Part shown: positions 42,160-51,109 of the stretch, in pieces
How positions within the stretch are numbered: the first letter of the stretch is position 1
Layout of the letters: every line of letters begins with the position of its first letter
Origin: Clostridiales bacterium
Lineage (GTDB): Bacteria > Bacillota > Clostridia > Oscillospirales > CAG-272
Length of the DNA: 52,740 nt
Direction of reading: 5' to 3'
Assembly: GCA_016281775.1 (NCBI GenBank)
Contig: JAEEJH010000061.1
Span: 1 to 52,740 of the forward strand
Made by a program: the position numbers and the translations under genes
Notes under the pieces: generated by a model
Seen by the model: only the letters and a program-made list of their open reading frames with translations
Databases searched by the model: none
Told to the model about the DNA's origin: nothing

Positions 42160-43158
42160 TTATTTTGATACGCCGACGAGCACCGCGTGTATCGCCCAGC
42201 GTCTGTTGTCCTGCCTTACCGTGCAGGTCGAGAGGGTGAGGATCTTCGAATCGGCGTTGAGTTCAACGTCTTTTCTGTGATATATGGATTTTCTCTCAAG
42301 CGTCTTGACAAAATCGGCGAAATCCGCGTCGGTAGAGAAGTACGTTCTGATATAGTTGAAATGTACGTTCGTATCGTACACGGCGAAAACCGAATAGGTA
42401 TATATACCGTCGAGCGTTGTGACGGTGATATAGCGGTTTTTGAACGCGTCTTCATTCGTCGCATACTCGAGAAGAGGATAGAACATCGTCTTCGTCGTGT
42501 TCATGTTGTGACCGTAAATTATAAGGTTTTTATTGTCTTCGAGTTTCGTTCTCGTTCTGTAATCCGCGAAGATCGAACCGCTTCTGTTATATTCTTTCGT
42601 GAAAGAACGGTACAGGTAGACGTCGTTATCCTGCCCGCGCATGATCGGGTAGTCTATCGAGGTCCCGTCCACGGTGATCCAGCCCCAAACGTCAGAGTTT
42701 ATGCGGCGCAGACCCGTCAGCCTCGTTCTCATCTGCTCGAGTTTTTCGTTATATACTTTCTTTTCTACCGTATGATCGCCGATGGTCTGTCCGACCATGG
42801 ACTGATCGACCGTCAGCGTGTAAACGTTCTGCGTGTCTTTCGAAGCAATGGAAGCCATCGTGTAATCCGTGGCGCCGGTGAAATTCTGAAGGAACCTGTT
42901 TTCCTCCTGCTTCTGAAAATACTGTATCGCGTAGACGAGCAGATAGATGCAGGTGCCGAGAAATATGAGAAAGCACGCTATCATTATCATATATCTGACG
43001 CCGCCTCTCGCCGCCTTTTTCAGTATGCCGCTTTTCGTATCGACCGGCGTTTTCGACATATCCGCCGGGCGGGCGCGGTCAAGCGAAGCGGCCAGCACGT
43101 CGCCGCTTTGCCCGTATGCGGTTTTGAGTACGCTCTCCTGAACAGCCTTTTTTCTCAT
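42160..43158 (-). CDS. srtB: Class B sortase
   Basis: This 332-residue membrane transpeptidase has a cytoplasmic N-terminal 52 residues, one membrane helix (about 54-80) and a sortase domain with H217 (YGHNM), C312 (LSTCT) and R320 as the catalytic set. The insert length and the WGWITVDGTSIDYPIMRGQDN segment fit class B. I see no sorting signal in any protein of this window, so its substrates are elsewhere. It has its own promoter. Confidence 0.92.
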   Translation of the reverse strand: MRKKAVQESVLKTAYGQSGDVLAASLDRARPADMSKTPVDTKSGILKKAARGGVRYMIMIACFLIFLGTCIYLLVYAIQYFQKQEENRFLQNFTGATDYTMASIASKDTQNVYTLTVDQSMVGQTIGDHTVEKKVYNEKLEQMRTRLTGLRRINSDVWGWITVDGTSIDYPIMRGQDNDVYLYRSFTKEYNRSGSIFADYRTRTKLEDNKNLIIYGHNMNTTKTMFYPLLEYATNEDAFKNRYITVTTLDGIYTYSVFAVYDTNVHFNYIRTYFSTDADFADFVKTLERKSIYHRKDVELNADSKILTLSTCTVRQDNRRWAIHAVLVGVSK

Positions 43159-43208
43159 TATTACTCCGATTCTCCCGTTTTTTACAGTATTTTTGCGTTA
43201 TCAATCCT

Positions 43209-43237
43209 ATTATATTCCGAAATTTTTAATTATACAA
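43209..43237 (-). promoter_or_regulatory. Promoter of the sortase operon
   Basis: On the minus strand: TTGTAT (43237-43232), 17 bp, TATAAT (43214-43209). Confidence 0.75.
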
Positions 43238-43297
43238 GGCGTTTTGGTGTCTTTTTATAAATTAAATGAAAATTCATATTTTACAAAATATAACCGC

Positions 43298-43326
43298 TTG
43301 CATCGATCCTGCGTTTTCGGTACAAT
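43298..43326 (+). promoter_or_regulatory. Promoter of the SGNH hydrolase
   Basis: TTGCAT (43298-43303), 17 bp, TACAAT (43321-43326). The ATG is at 43353 with AAGGTCGG upstream. Confidence 0.75.
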
Positions 43327-43352
43327 AAAGAAAAAAAACGAAGGTCGGTAAA

Positions 43353-44396
43353 ATGAAATACGATAACAGAATATCAACGACTCCCGTTTGGACGGGAAAC
43401 ACGGTGTATAACGAGACGGTGTGGCCGCTCGACCTGTCCGGAGAGGGCGATATAGAGATACCGCTTTTATACCGCGCAGACGAGATAATCTCGGTCACCG
43501 ATACGAGGCTCGAACGCGTTTTCGAACCCGGCAGAGATTATGACCTGAAAGACGGCAGATTAACCGTAAAACGCGGCGGAGAAATGAGTTTTACCCGAAA
43601 AAGCGATTTCTTTCTCGATCACATACAGGAGGGAAGTCCGTTCAAAATAGGCTGCAGCGAGGGCGGGTGGCTGTTTTTCGCCGAGGGCGATCAGATAACG
43701 AAAAAACAGTACGCGGTGACGTATAAACATTCGGACGAATGGTCGGGCTTCAGACCGGAAAAGACGGCGAAACTGCCGAAGACAAGAGAAAAAATAAAAA
43801 ATAAAACTCCGTTCGGTTTCGCGTTTTTCGGCGACAGCATAACCTACGGCTGCAATTCTTCCGGCATGCCCGAGATAAACGTGCCGCCTTACGCGCCGAT
43901 CTGGCCGAGAATGACGGTCGAAGCGCTTCAAAACAGAGGTATAGACGTCTCGTACGTCAACCGCGCCGTCGGCGGTATGGATTCGCGCTGGGGAGCGGAG
44001 AAGTGCGCAGAGCTTTTCGCTCATGATAAATTCGATCTGTTTCTTATCGCTTTCGGCATGAACGACGGTGAGAATTCGCATTTTTACGACAATAACGTGA
44101 AAATGATCGAGTCGGCGCTGAAGATCAACCCCGACTGCGAATTCCTGCTCGTTTCGACGATGCTGCCGCACAAGCTCGCCGCCGGGTTCTGGAGAGAACA
44201 GGTCGACCAGCAGAAGATACTTGAAAAAATATGCGGCGAATACGGCGACAAAGCCGAGCTTGTGCCGATGACCGAGGTCCATAAAGCCCTGCTTAGGAAG
44301 AAACGTTATTTCGATATGACCGGCAACAACGTGAACCACCCGAACGATTTTCTTGCCGCGGTCTACGCTCAGACGATACTCGCGGTCCTGCCGTGA
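43353..44396 (+). CDS. SGNH/GDSL-family hydrolase
   Basis: This 347-residue protein has an N-terminal beta-rich domain (about 1-140) and a C-terminal SGNH esterase domain with S162 (GDSITYG), the glycine block at VGGMDSRWG, N237 (FGMND) and H329 (NHPNDF). The two-domain layout is like carbohydrate acetyl-esterases (CE2/CE3-like). No signal peptide is visible, so it probably acts inside the cell on imported glycans. It is a single-gene unit. Confidence 0.87.
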   Translation: MKYDNRISTTPVWTGNTVYNETVWPLDLSGEGDIEIPLLYRADEIISVTDTRLERVFEPGRDYDLKDGRLTVKRGGEMSFTRKSDFFLDHIQEGSPFKIGCSEGGWLFFAEGDQITKKQYAVTYKHSDEWSGFRPEKTAKLPKTREKIKNKTPFGFAFFGDSITYGCNSSGMPEINVPPYAPIWPRMTVEALQNRGIDVSYVNRAVGGMDSRWGAEKCAELFAHDKFDLFLIAFGMNDGENSHFYDNNVKMIESALKINPDCEFLLVSTMLPHKLAAGFWREQVDQQKILEKICGEYGDKAELVPMTEVHKALLRKKRYFDMTGNNVNHPNDFLAAVYAQTILAVLP

Positions 44397-45176
44397 CCGC
44401 GGCGCATACGCGTATTTTCCGGAATAAACCGCATATACTTTGTAATGCGCTAAACGAGCTTCATCCCCGAGGGGCGATTCATCTTATCATTTGACAGATC
44501 GATATCTTCGGTGTGCGCGAAACGCACATAGCGAAGCGGCGGGAAACGCCGCTTGCGAGGAAACAGGGCGGCATGCGCCGCAGTGAAATTCGTCGGCAAT
44601 GCCGACGAGTGAAATCGCTTTCACGGCGAAATCGCCTTCGGTGATGAAATCCGGTCCTTGCGAACCGGGTGAAATAGGAATATTCTTTTTGCGGGGGACC
44701 CCCACCCACCCCCTTAATCCCCCGCACTCCCCCTCCTCCCCGTATTACTCATACGGGGGCGGCGAAACGAAAGTGATACGTATAAAACGAGAGGGCCGGA
44801 CCATTCGGTTTTGCCGAATGGTCGCGCGCGGTAAAGGGGGGCGCCGCGCGCGGGATCACCGGAAGAAAGCGGCTTGAACCGCCGTTTGAATGACGTGATT
44901 CGTTTTGTCCGCTTTCTTTATACAACTTTCACATATTCACTGTTCACTTTTACCTCTTACTTCGCGTCAGCCCGCCGCACCCCAAGAGATCTTTGATCGC
45001 TTGGGAGGGGTTAAGGGGGTTACCGGGGTTCCCCGTTGTGAACTTGTTCGCAACGGGGGTTCACGGTTTGGGGGTTGTAAGGGTGGGTGCGCCCCAAGGG
45101 CGGCGAAGCCGCTCCGAACCGTCGCCGTTTACGGCGACTCCTTAATTTGCAACCTGCAATTTTCAATTTGCAATTT
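44397..45176. repeat. Repeat island 3: inverted relative of island 1, no gene
   Basis: No credible gene lies between the convergent SGNH and egsA genes. From about 44555 to 44990 the reverse complement follows island 1 (about 13541-13965) module by module: TCGTCGGC/GCCGACGA, CCGGTTC/GGACCGG, the AGAATATTCC spacer, G-runs, an ATTCGG/CCGAAT hairpin, the GCGCGCGG...CCGCGCGC block, and a GAAGTAAGAGGTAAAAGTGA tract. The rest to 45176 is G-run and palindrome sequence (TTGCAACCTGCAA, AATTGCAAATTG types). Confidence 0.82.
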
Positions 45177-46496
45177 CTATTTTTCCCCTATATCGTACAG
45201 CAATCTCGATAATATGTACTTATCCCTTATATCTCCCGTATGGCAAAATGCCGTTTCGGCGTCTTCGCCGATCTCTTCCGCGCTCGTCGGGTGACCGATC
45301 TTTATGAACAGATCGCAAAGCTCCCTCGCAGGGATGAGTTCTTCTTCGACGATCTGCAGTATCTTATCCCAATTATCGAATATTATTTTTTGACGCGCAA
45401 GCACTTTTTCCGGCGAATATTTGCCCTCTCTTTGCTCGATTTTGATTATCGAGTCGGCTGATGAGCCGAAATACGCTCTTACACTGCGCTCCCATTCTGC
45501 GCGGTCAAACGACAAAGCCGCTTTTTCGGCTTTCTTTTTATCCGGCTTTATATACTTTAATTTTTCATATTTTTCAAGCGCGAGAAGCGTGCCTATACCG
45601 ACCTGTATGCCGTGAAGCTCGCACTGACGTTTTTCGCAAAGGCATCTCATATCCCAAAGATGAGAGTAATAATGCTCGACGCCCGACGCCGGTCTCGACA
45701 CGCCGGCGAACGTCATAGCCGTACCGGCGAGCGTCAGTCCCTCGGCTATGCTTTTTATCGCCTCTTTATCTCCGTTTACCGCCGCCCCGGCGTTATCTAA
45801 TACGAGACGGCGGTATTTTCTCATTATTTCCGCGACCTCTTCGCAGTAATACTCGCCCGTTACGAGCGCGCCGATGCGCCACTCGCAGATCGAGATCAGT
45901 TTCGCCGCCATATCGCCTATACCGGCGAGTATCAGTTTTTTCGGAGCCTTTGCCAGTATATCCGTATCGCATACGAGAGCGTCGGGACACTTCGACGGCA
46001 CGGAGCTTTTTACGCCGTTATATATGACCGACGACGAATCGGAAACGTAACCGTCCATCGAAGGAGCCGTCGGTACGTAAACGTACGGTATGTGACCGAG
46101 CTTGGACAAAAGCTTGCCCATATCGTTGACGACGCCTCCGCCGACGCCGACTATTATATCGCACTTTTTATCGTACCCCATAACGAGGTTGCCGAGCGTC
46201 TGTTCCGTCGGTTCGGGGCGCTCGAACCCTTCTTCGACGCCGAGCAGATGTACGACCGAGCAGATACCGCCCCCGTCAAGAAGCGATACCGCGTATTCTC
46301 CGGCGGCTTTGAGCGTGTTTTCGTCGGCGATGACGTACGCGTTACGTCCTCCGAGCGTTTTTATTACGTCCGGCAGTTTTTTGATCGCGCCCGACGAAAT
46401 ATCGACGTATGAAAGCGGCGTTTTGTGTATCTTGCCGCAGGCGCATCCGAATTCTTTGCCGATCAGATCGGCGGGGCTTTTATCGCATAATCTCAT
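45177..46496 (-). CDS. egsA: sn-Glycerol-1-phosphate dehydrogenase (AraM/EgsA)
   Basis: This enzyme reduces dihydroxyacetone phosphate to glycerol 1-phosphate, the archaeal-type stereoisomer; in B. subtilis AraM feeds heptaprenylglyceryl phosphate. The 439-residue protein has the NAD-site GVGGGVVNDMGK, the motif VPTAPSMDGYVS and metal ligands around GIGDMAAKL and a downstream HxxxH region (GVEHYYSHLWD). ATG 46496 overlaps the previous stop by 4 bases; the longer frame is not used. It is the last gene of a HAD, PDT-like, egsA run. Confidence 0.87.
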   Translation of the reverse strand: MRLCDKSPADLIGKEFGCACGKIHKTPLSYVDISSGAIKKLPDVIKTLGGRNAYVIADENTLKAAGEYAVSLLDGGGICSVVHLLGVEEGFERPEPTEQTLGNLVMGYDKKCDIIVGVGGGVVNDMGKLLSKLGHIPYVYVPTAPSMDGYVSDSSSVIYNGVKSSVPSKCPDALVCDTDILAKAPKKLILAGIGDMAAKLISICEWRIGALVTGEYYCEEVAEIMRKYRRLVLDNAGAAVNGDKEAIKSIAEGLTLAGTAMTFAGVSRPASGVEHYYSHLWDMRCLCEKRQCELHGIQVGIGTLLALEKYEKLKYIKPDKKKAEKAALSFDRAEWERSVRAYFGSSADSIIKIEQREGKYSPEKVLARQKIIFDNWDKILQIVEEELIPARELCDLFIKIGHPTSAEEIGEDAETAFCHTGDIRDKYILSRLLYDIGEK

Positions 46497-47416
46497 TCTT
46501 CGTAAACTCCTATGAGCGTATACTGAATATCCGTGCAGTACATATAAAAAAGCATATCGCACACGTTTTCGCCTTTGCCTTTGAACATCAGCACGTCGGC
46601 GTTTTTGCTCTCAGAAGGCAGACTGTCCGACATAACGTTTTGCAATCCGTAATATTCCGCGGAAAACAACAGCGTCTGAAGCGTTTCCCCGTCGTGAGGT
46701 ATTCTGAATTCGAAAAACAGTTCTTTTCCCGTAACGGGAGTTTCGCCCCGCGGATGCTTCGATAAAAGCGCGAATCTCGTTACCGTCTCGTTATCCGCCG
46801 AATAAACGGCGCACTCGCTCGTTACGTACAGCTCGTATTTGTCGACGAGTCCGTAAAATCCGGATAATCTGCCTTCGCGCGAATTATATAGAGGCAGTAT
46901 GCCGTAATGCGATTTTTCGTCGTACACCGCCTCGCATACGGAATGCAGATCGGAAGCGTATGAAAGGAGCGGAGACGTCATTTTCTTTGAAAACTTCGAA
47001 AAAGCCTCGTCCGTAAGCGGATTTCTGAAATACGATACCCTCTCGCCGCTCACCTCTTCGGCTTCGATATTGAAATATGAAAACGGTGTGTCGGGATATC
47101 CCGCCGCCTTTCTTAAAAACGCCGCGGCGGTCACCCCGTCGAAGCGGTTCGAAGCGGACCGGAAGCACGAAAGCTCCCTGTCAAAAGGCGAGCCGCTTCC
47201 GGCGTCGCATGAAAAAGACGCGATCATCCCGGGAAAAGTTTCCGGCAGCCGTTCAAAAAGCCGCGCTTTATCGGTATTGTAAAGCAGATCGCGTATTTTT
47301 TCGAATATATGCGCGCAGCGTATTTCGATACAGCGGTTCAGCGCGGTACCGCTTCTTCTGATATTCTCGGCGCACGGATCTCTTTCCGCGCTTTTCTGCG
47401 TTCTTTCTTTTTTCAT
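46493..47416 (-). CDS. Degenerate prephenate-dehydratase-like protein
   Basis: In this 307-residue protein residues about 100-230 look like a prephenate dehydratase fold. YGILPLYNSREG stands where PDT has VPIENSxEG, and VTRFALLSK matches the catalytic TRF strand of PDT. The glycine-rich GxxGT start is lost (FDGVTAAAFL). A C-terminal part (about 235-307) could be an ACT-like regulatory domain. The N-terminal 100 residues are unassigned. It is joined by ATGA overlaps to both the HAD phosphatase and egsA. The role is unknown, and PDT activity is doubtful. Confidence 0.7.
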   Translation of the reverse strand: MKKERTQKSAERDPCAENIRRSGTALNRCIEIRCAHIFEKIRDLLYNTDKARLFERLPETFPGMIASFSCDAGSGSPFDRELSCFRSASNRFDGVTAAAFLRKAAGYPDTPFSYFNIEAEEVSGERVSYFRNPLTDEAFSKFSKKMTSPLLSYASDLHSVCEAVYDEKSHYGILPLYNSREGRLSGFYGLVDKYELYVTSECAVYSADNETVTRFALLSKHPRGETPVTGKELFFEFRIPHDGETLQTLLFSAEYYGLQNVMSDSLPSESKNADVLMFKGKGENVCDMLFYMYCTDIQYTLIGVYEE

Positions 47417-48063
47417 AATGCTTGGATGATCGTTAAAAGCTCTGAAGGCGAATCGGCAAAAACGGTCGCTCCGCGTTCCGTCATCAATTCTCTCGTTCTG
47501 TATCCCCACGTCACGATTATATGCTTTGCGCCCGAATTTTCGGAAACGAGCAGATCCGCGGGCGAATCGCCGATCATTACCGCCTCTTCGCTTTCGATAC
47601 CGAGGTCGGAGCACATTCTGAGAAAGCATTCCGGATCGGGTTTTCTTTTGCAAAACTCCCCTTCGCCGTATACGAAGTCAAACGTGTCGGGGAAAAACAC
47701 GTCGATTATATATTTAGTCGCCGAGTCGTATTTATTTGACAGCACGGCGCATTTTATACCGGCGTTTTTGATCTCGCGCACGGCTTCGCGTATGCCTTCG
47801 TAAGGCACGGTCCCGTCCGTAAGATGTTCTGCGTAATACTCCTTGAAATAAGCCACGGCACGGTCGATCTCTTCCTCCGCGGCCGCGCCGCCGAGCGCTC
47901 TCTCCGCGAATTTTCTTATACCGTTGCCGATATATTCCTTAGTCTGATCCTCCGTTATCGGTGGTCTGCCCATACGTACCATCGCGCTGCTCATAGCCGA
48001 AGTCAGATCCGGTATCGTATATAAAAGCGTTCCGTCAAGATCGAATACAGCAAGTTTTATCAT
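47413..48063 (-). CDS. HAD-family phosphatase (phosphoglycolate-phosphatase type)
   Basis: This 216-residue protein has the nucleophile motif DLDGTL (D8, D10), a small helical cap (C1), SNKYDS (motif II), and the VMIGDSPADL acidic motif. It belongs to the Gph/PpaX-like group. ATG 48063 has GAGGAT upstream and removes a spurious 67-residue extension. It overlaps the PDT-like gene by 4 bases. Confidence 0.88.
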   Translation of the reverse strand: MIKLAVFDLDGTLLYTIPDLTSAMSSAMVRMGRPPITEDQTKEYIGNGIRKFAERALGGAAAEEEIDRAVAYFKEYYAEHLTDGTVPYEGIREAVREIKNAGIKCAVLSNKYDSATKYIIDVFFPDTFDFVYGEGEFCKRKPDPECFLRMCSDLGIESEEAVMIGDSPADLLVSENSGAKHIIVTWGYRTRELMTERGATVFADSPSELLTIIQAL

Positions 48064-48080
48064 TTTATCCTCTTTTTCGA

Positions 48081-48110
48081 GCGGATCCGGCGTAAAAACG
48101 CCGGATCCGC
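48081..48110. repeat. Perfect 12-bp hairpin between the pseudo-ATPase and HAD genes
   Basis: GCGGATCCGGCG (48081-48092) pairs with CGCCGGATCCGC (48099-48110) around TAAAAA. There is no U-tract on either side, so it is more likely an mRNA-processing or attenuating structure than a plain terminator. Confidence 0.7.
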
Positions 48111-48116
48111 TGCGAT

Positions 48117-51089
48117 TCATATATGTAATCTCGTGATTATTCTGACCACCGCGGTGATTATCAGCTGATAAGCCGCCGCGTAAAGGACGTTTATAACGTT
48201 CAACGATCCGGTAATTATCAGGAAAACGGTTATCAGAAGCCCGATTATCATCGACAAAAAGCATATCAGAATGTTTATTTTCGACGTATATACGGTCTTA
48301 TCGCAGAGCAGGAGCGTTCTCATAAGCGATTTTACCGAGCTCTTCGAGACTATGGATCCGCACGATTCTTCTCTTACCTCGTTATTTTTTGCCTTGCCTG
48401 CGACTACGCGGCAGTTGTATATTTCGGGATCTATGAAAGCCGCGAGCAGATCGTTGTCTATATTCGGGTCAAGCGTCCGTATAGCCACCGTGCGCGTTGC
48501 GCCGGAAAGCTGCTTGATTATCTTTCTGAATTCGGGGTCCATACCGTATTCGATATAGAATTTCGCCGATACCGTGCCGTTTACGGTCATATACATTATG
48601 CGTTCCGCGCCGTTCGTTTCATACATTCCGTCGTCTTCTCTGTACGAACGGTCGAGAGCCGCTCCCAGATAATCCGCGGATCCGATACGGACCGCCAGCG
48701 AATCGACTCTCGCTTCGACGCCGTTTTCAGCCGTATTGACTATCTCGACGTCGGGACTGGAGCCGTATTCCTTCGCGGCGTTTTCGCAGATCGTGTACAG
48801 AGGTCCGCCGAGCTTGCCGAACACGCTCATCATTATATACATGATGTGATCCATACGGCTGTCGTTGTAAAGCCGCACGGACGTTATCTTGTCGTGAGAC
48901 GGGGGGAACACGTCGCTGTCTTCAAAGAGCACCGCCGACGCCGAGGTGTATTTTTCCGCTTCCGCGTCGCTTATGACGCAGCTGCCGTCGCCGTAGGCTT
49001 TCTTCGAGCAGATATAAGACGGGAACGAAAGCGCCGTGAATATAGCGGCGGGCATACAGAATATGCCGGCGGCAAATCCGTACGAAGCCGCGTACGAAAC
49101 GTCTTTCTTTATAAGCAGACCGCCCGCGAAGAACAGTATGAAGATCAAAGCCGTCGCAGGGAAAAGCAGATTGAGATAACCGTCGGCGTTCGACTTTTTC
49201 ATGCCGGACGAATTGAATCTGCTTATGAACGCCGCCTTCGAAACGCCGATCGCGCTTCCCTGCGATCTGTCTTCGCCGAGCTGATATCTTTCGAGAACGT
49301 ATTTGTTCTTGACCGGAGATCCGGAAATTATGCGGAAAGCGAGCGTGCGCCTTTTTATTATGTGCATCTCCGCTGCAAGCATCGATATTACCGAGAGAGC
49401 CGATACGCTCATCATCGGGTAAAGTATAACGTCGCCCTTTACGGCGATGATCACGCCGTATATATACGTGAACAGAACTACGAGGAACACCATCGAAGAC
49501 AGGGTCGTGTTTCCTTTGAACACGGATCTGAACCCTTCGAAAGTGTATTTAGCCGAGAACGCCGCGCAAAGCGAGAACAGCACGAGCCCGACAAGCGTGA
49601 ACACCGCGGGATTTTCCGTTCTGTTGAACGCATAAGGCAGCTCTTTGACAAACAGCGGCAAAAGCTCGTATATGAAGAGCAAAAGAGCGAAAAACGATGA
49701 GAAAATGAGAGATTTCTTATAAGAAGCGTATTTCTTTTTGAAATCCTCAAGGAATATCTTTCTCTGATCGTACGAGGTGAATTCGTCCGTGTAAGCGGTC
49801 TGCTCTTCTTCGCCGTCGTCCGACGTTCTGCCGCCGACGGGCGTTTCCGTCATCGTCGTGAATATTTCGTCGTTTTCCTCGGTATAGATCTTTCTGCTCT
49901 TTTTCTTCTGCTTCGGCTTTTCCGCAAAGGCGTCCATTATGGCTTCGTCCGCCGTGGAATAACCGTCTTCGTCGTCCTTATCCGAGAATATTGCGTCAAA
50001 TCTTTCGATATCCGAAATGAGATCCTCGTCTATCGTATCCGCCGCTTCTTTTTCTCCCGGTTTTACGATTTTTTTCGTTTCGTCGCCGTCCTGCAGATCA
50101 AGGCGTTTCGTCTCGTCCGCTTCTTCCTTCGGACAGATCGCTATCGTCTTATCACCGTCTTCTCCGGACGGGCAGATCGCTATCGTTTTATCAGCTTCTT
50201 CCGGCGGGCAGATAGCTATCGTTTTTTCGTCGTCGGCGTTTTCTTTCGCTTTTCCGAAAACGTCCGATACGAAAGGCTCGGCGTCGGCTTCATAAGTTTT
50301 TACGTCTTCATCCGTTTCTTTGGGCTCGTCTTCGACTTCGTCTGTTTTTACAATTACGGCGTCGTCTTCATGCTCTTCTTCGGGATCGTACGTTGATCCT
50401 TCCGGAATAACGGTCGACTCTTCCGTTTTTTCCGGTTCTTCTTCGGGCTGTTGTAAGACGTGGGGCGCGTTTTCCTCTTCGGCTTCGTCGGCAATATCTT
50501 CCGCGTCTGATGCGGAGATCGCGGAGGGCTCTTCTTCGGGAAGCTCTTCTTTTGCGGTCTCCGTTTCCGGTTCGTACGCTTTTTCTTCTTCAGGCGCGGG
50601 CGCCGTCGCCTCCGTTTCCGGAGAAAGACCGTCCGTTCTTTCTCCGTCTTCGGAAAACAGTCCCGTCAGAGCGTCTGTGATCCATCCGTCCGTTTCGCCG
50701 TTTTCCGTTTCTTTCGGCTTTTCGTCTTTTTCTTCCGGTTCAGGTTCCGACATAGTTACGGGCGGCTCTTCTTTTGTTTTTTCGGGTTCCGGCTCCGTAT
50801 ACGTTTCGGTTTGCTCTTCTTTTTCTTTCTTGGCTTTGCCGAACAGGCGTTTTTTCTTCTTTTTCTTTTTCGATTCTTCCTCTTCGAAAAGCTTTTCAAG
50901 CTCTTCTCCTATATCTGTACCGCTGCTTTCTCCGACGCTTTTGGGAGCAGCTGTCTCCTCTTCGGCATCGGTATCCGCCGTCTTTACGGGCGGCTTAACG
51001 TCATCCTCGGTTTCGTCTATATCGAGCACGAGCTTGAGCTGCTTCACCAGCTCGTCGACCGACATATCTTTTTTATTTCTGCCTTCCAT
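48117..51089 (-). CDS. Pseudo-P-type ATPase with long acidic N-terminal region
   Basis: In this 990-residue protein residues 1 to about 450 are cytoplasmic, very acidic and low-complexity, with KTIAICP three times at about 286-320. About eight membrane helices follow in the order of a P1B-type ATPase: four at about 458-575, two at about 641-692 and two at about 933-985. CMPAAIF stands where CPC would be, and AVLFEDSDVFP (residues 719-729) stands where VVxFDKTGTLT would be, so the phosphorylated Asp is missing. The GDGxND hinge is also absent. It probably binds or senses rather than pumps. ATG 51089 has AGGAAGG upstream; the longer frame to 51371 overlaps rlmB and is rejected. Confidence 0.82.
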   Translation of the reverse strand: MEGRNKKDMSVDELVKQLKLVLDIDETEDDVKPPVKTADTDAEEETAAPKSVGESSGTDIGEELEKLFEEEESKKKKKKKRLFGKAKKEKEEQTETYTEPEPEKTKEEPPVTMSEPEPEEKDEKPKETENGETDGWITDALTGLFSEDGERTDGLSPETEATAPAPEEEKAYEPETETAKEELPEEEPSAISASDAEDIADEAEEENAPHVLQQPEEEPEKTEESTVIPEGSTYDPEEEHEDDAVIVKTDEVEDEPKETDEDVKTYEADAEPFVSDVFGKAKENADDEKTIAICPPEEADKTIAICPSGEDGDKTIAICPKEEADETKRLDLQDGDETKKIVKPGEKEAADTIDEDLISDIERFDAIFSDKDDEDGYSTADEAIMDAFAEKPKQKKKSRKIYTEENDEIFTTMTETPVGGRTSDDGEEEQTAYTDEFTSYDQRKIFLEDFKKKYASYKKSLIFSSFFALLLFIYELLPLFVKELPYAFNRTENPAVFTLVGLVLFSLCAAFSAKYTFEGFRSVFKGNTTLSSMVFLVVLFTYIYGVIIAVKGDVILYPMMSVSALSVISMLAAEMHIIKRRTLAFRIISGSPVKNKYVLERYQLGEDRSQGSAIGVSKAAFISRFNSSGMKKSNADGYLNLLFPATALIFILFFAGGLLIKKDVSYAASYGFAAGIFCMPAAIFTALSFPSYICSKKAYGDGSCVISDAEAEKYTSASAVLFEDSDVFPPSHDKITSVRLYNDSRMDHIMYIMMSVFGKLGGPLYTICENAAKEYGSSPDVEIVNTAENGVEARVDSLAVRIGSADYLGAALDRSYREDDGMYETNGAERIMYMTVNGTVSAKFYIEYGMDPEFRKIIKQLSGATRTVAIRTLDPNIDNDLLAAFIDPEIYNCRVVAGKAKNNEVREESCGSIVSKSSVKSLMRTLLLCDKTVYTSKINILICFLSMIIGLLITVFLIITGSLNVINVLYAAAYQLIITAVVRIITRLHI

Positions 51090-51109
51090 AAAATGACCTT
51101 CCTTTCGTT

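Noticed and set aside
50320-51096. 258-residue Ser-rich frame opposite the acidic tail of the pseudo-ATPase
   Set aside because: Ser runs arise from GAA/GAG codons read on the other strand; there is no SD or signal.
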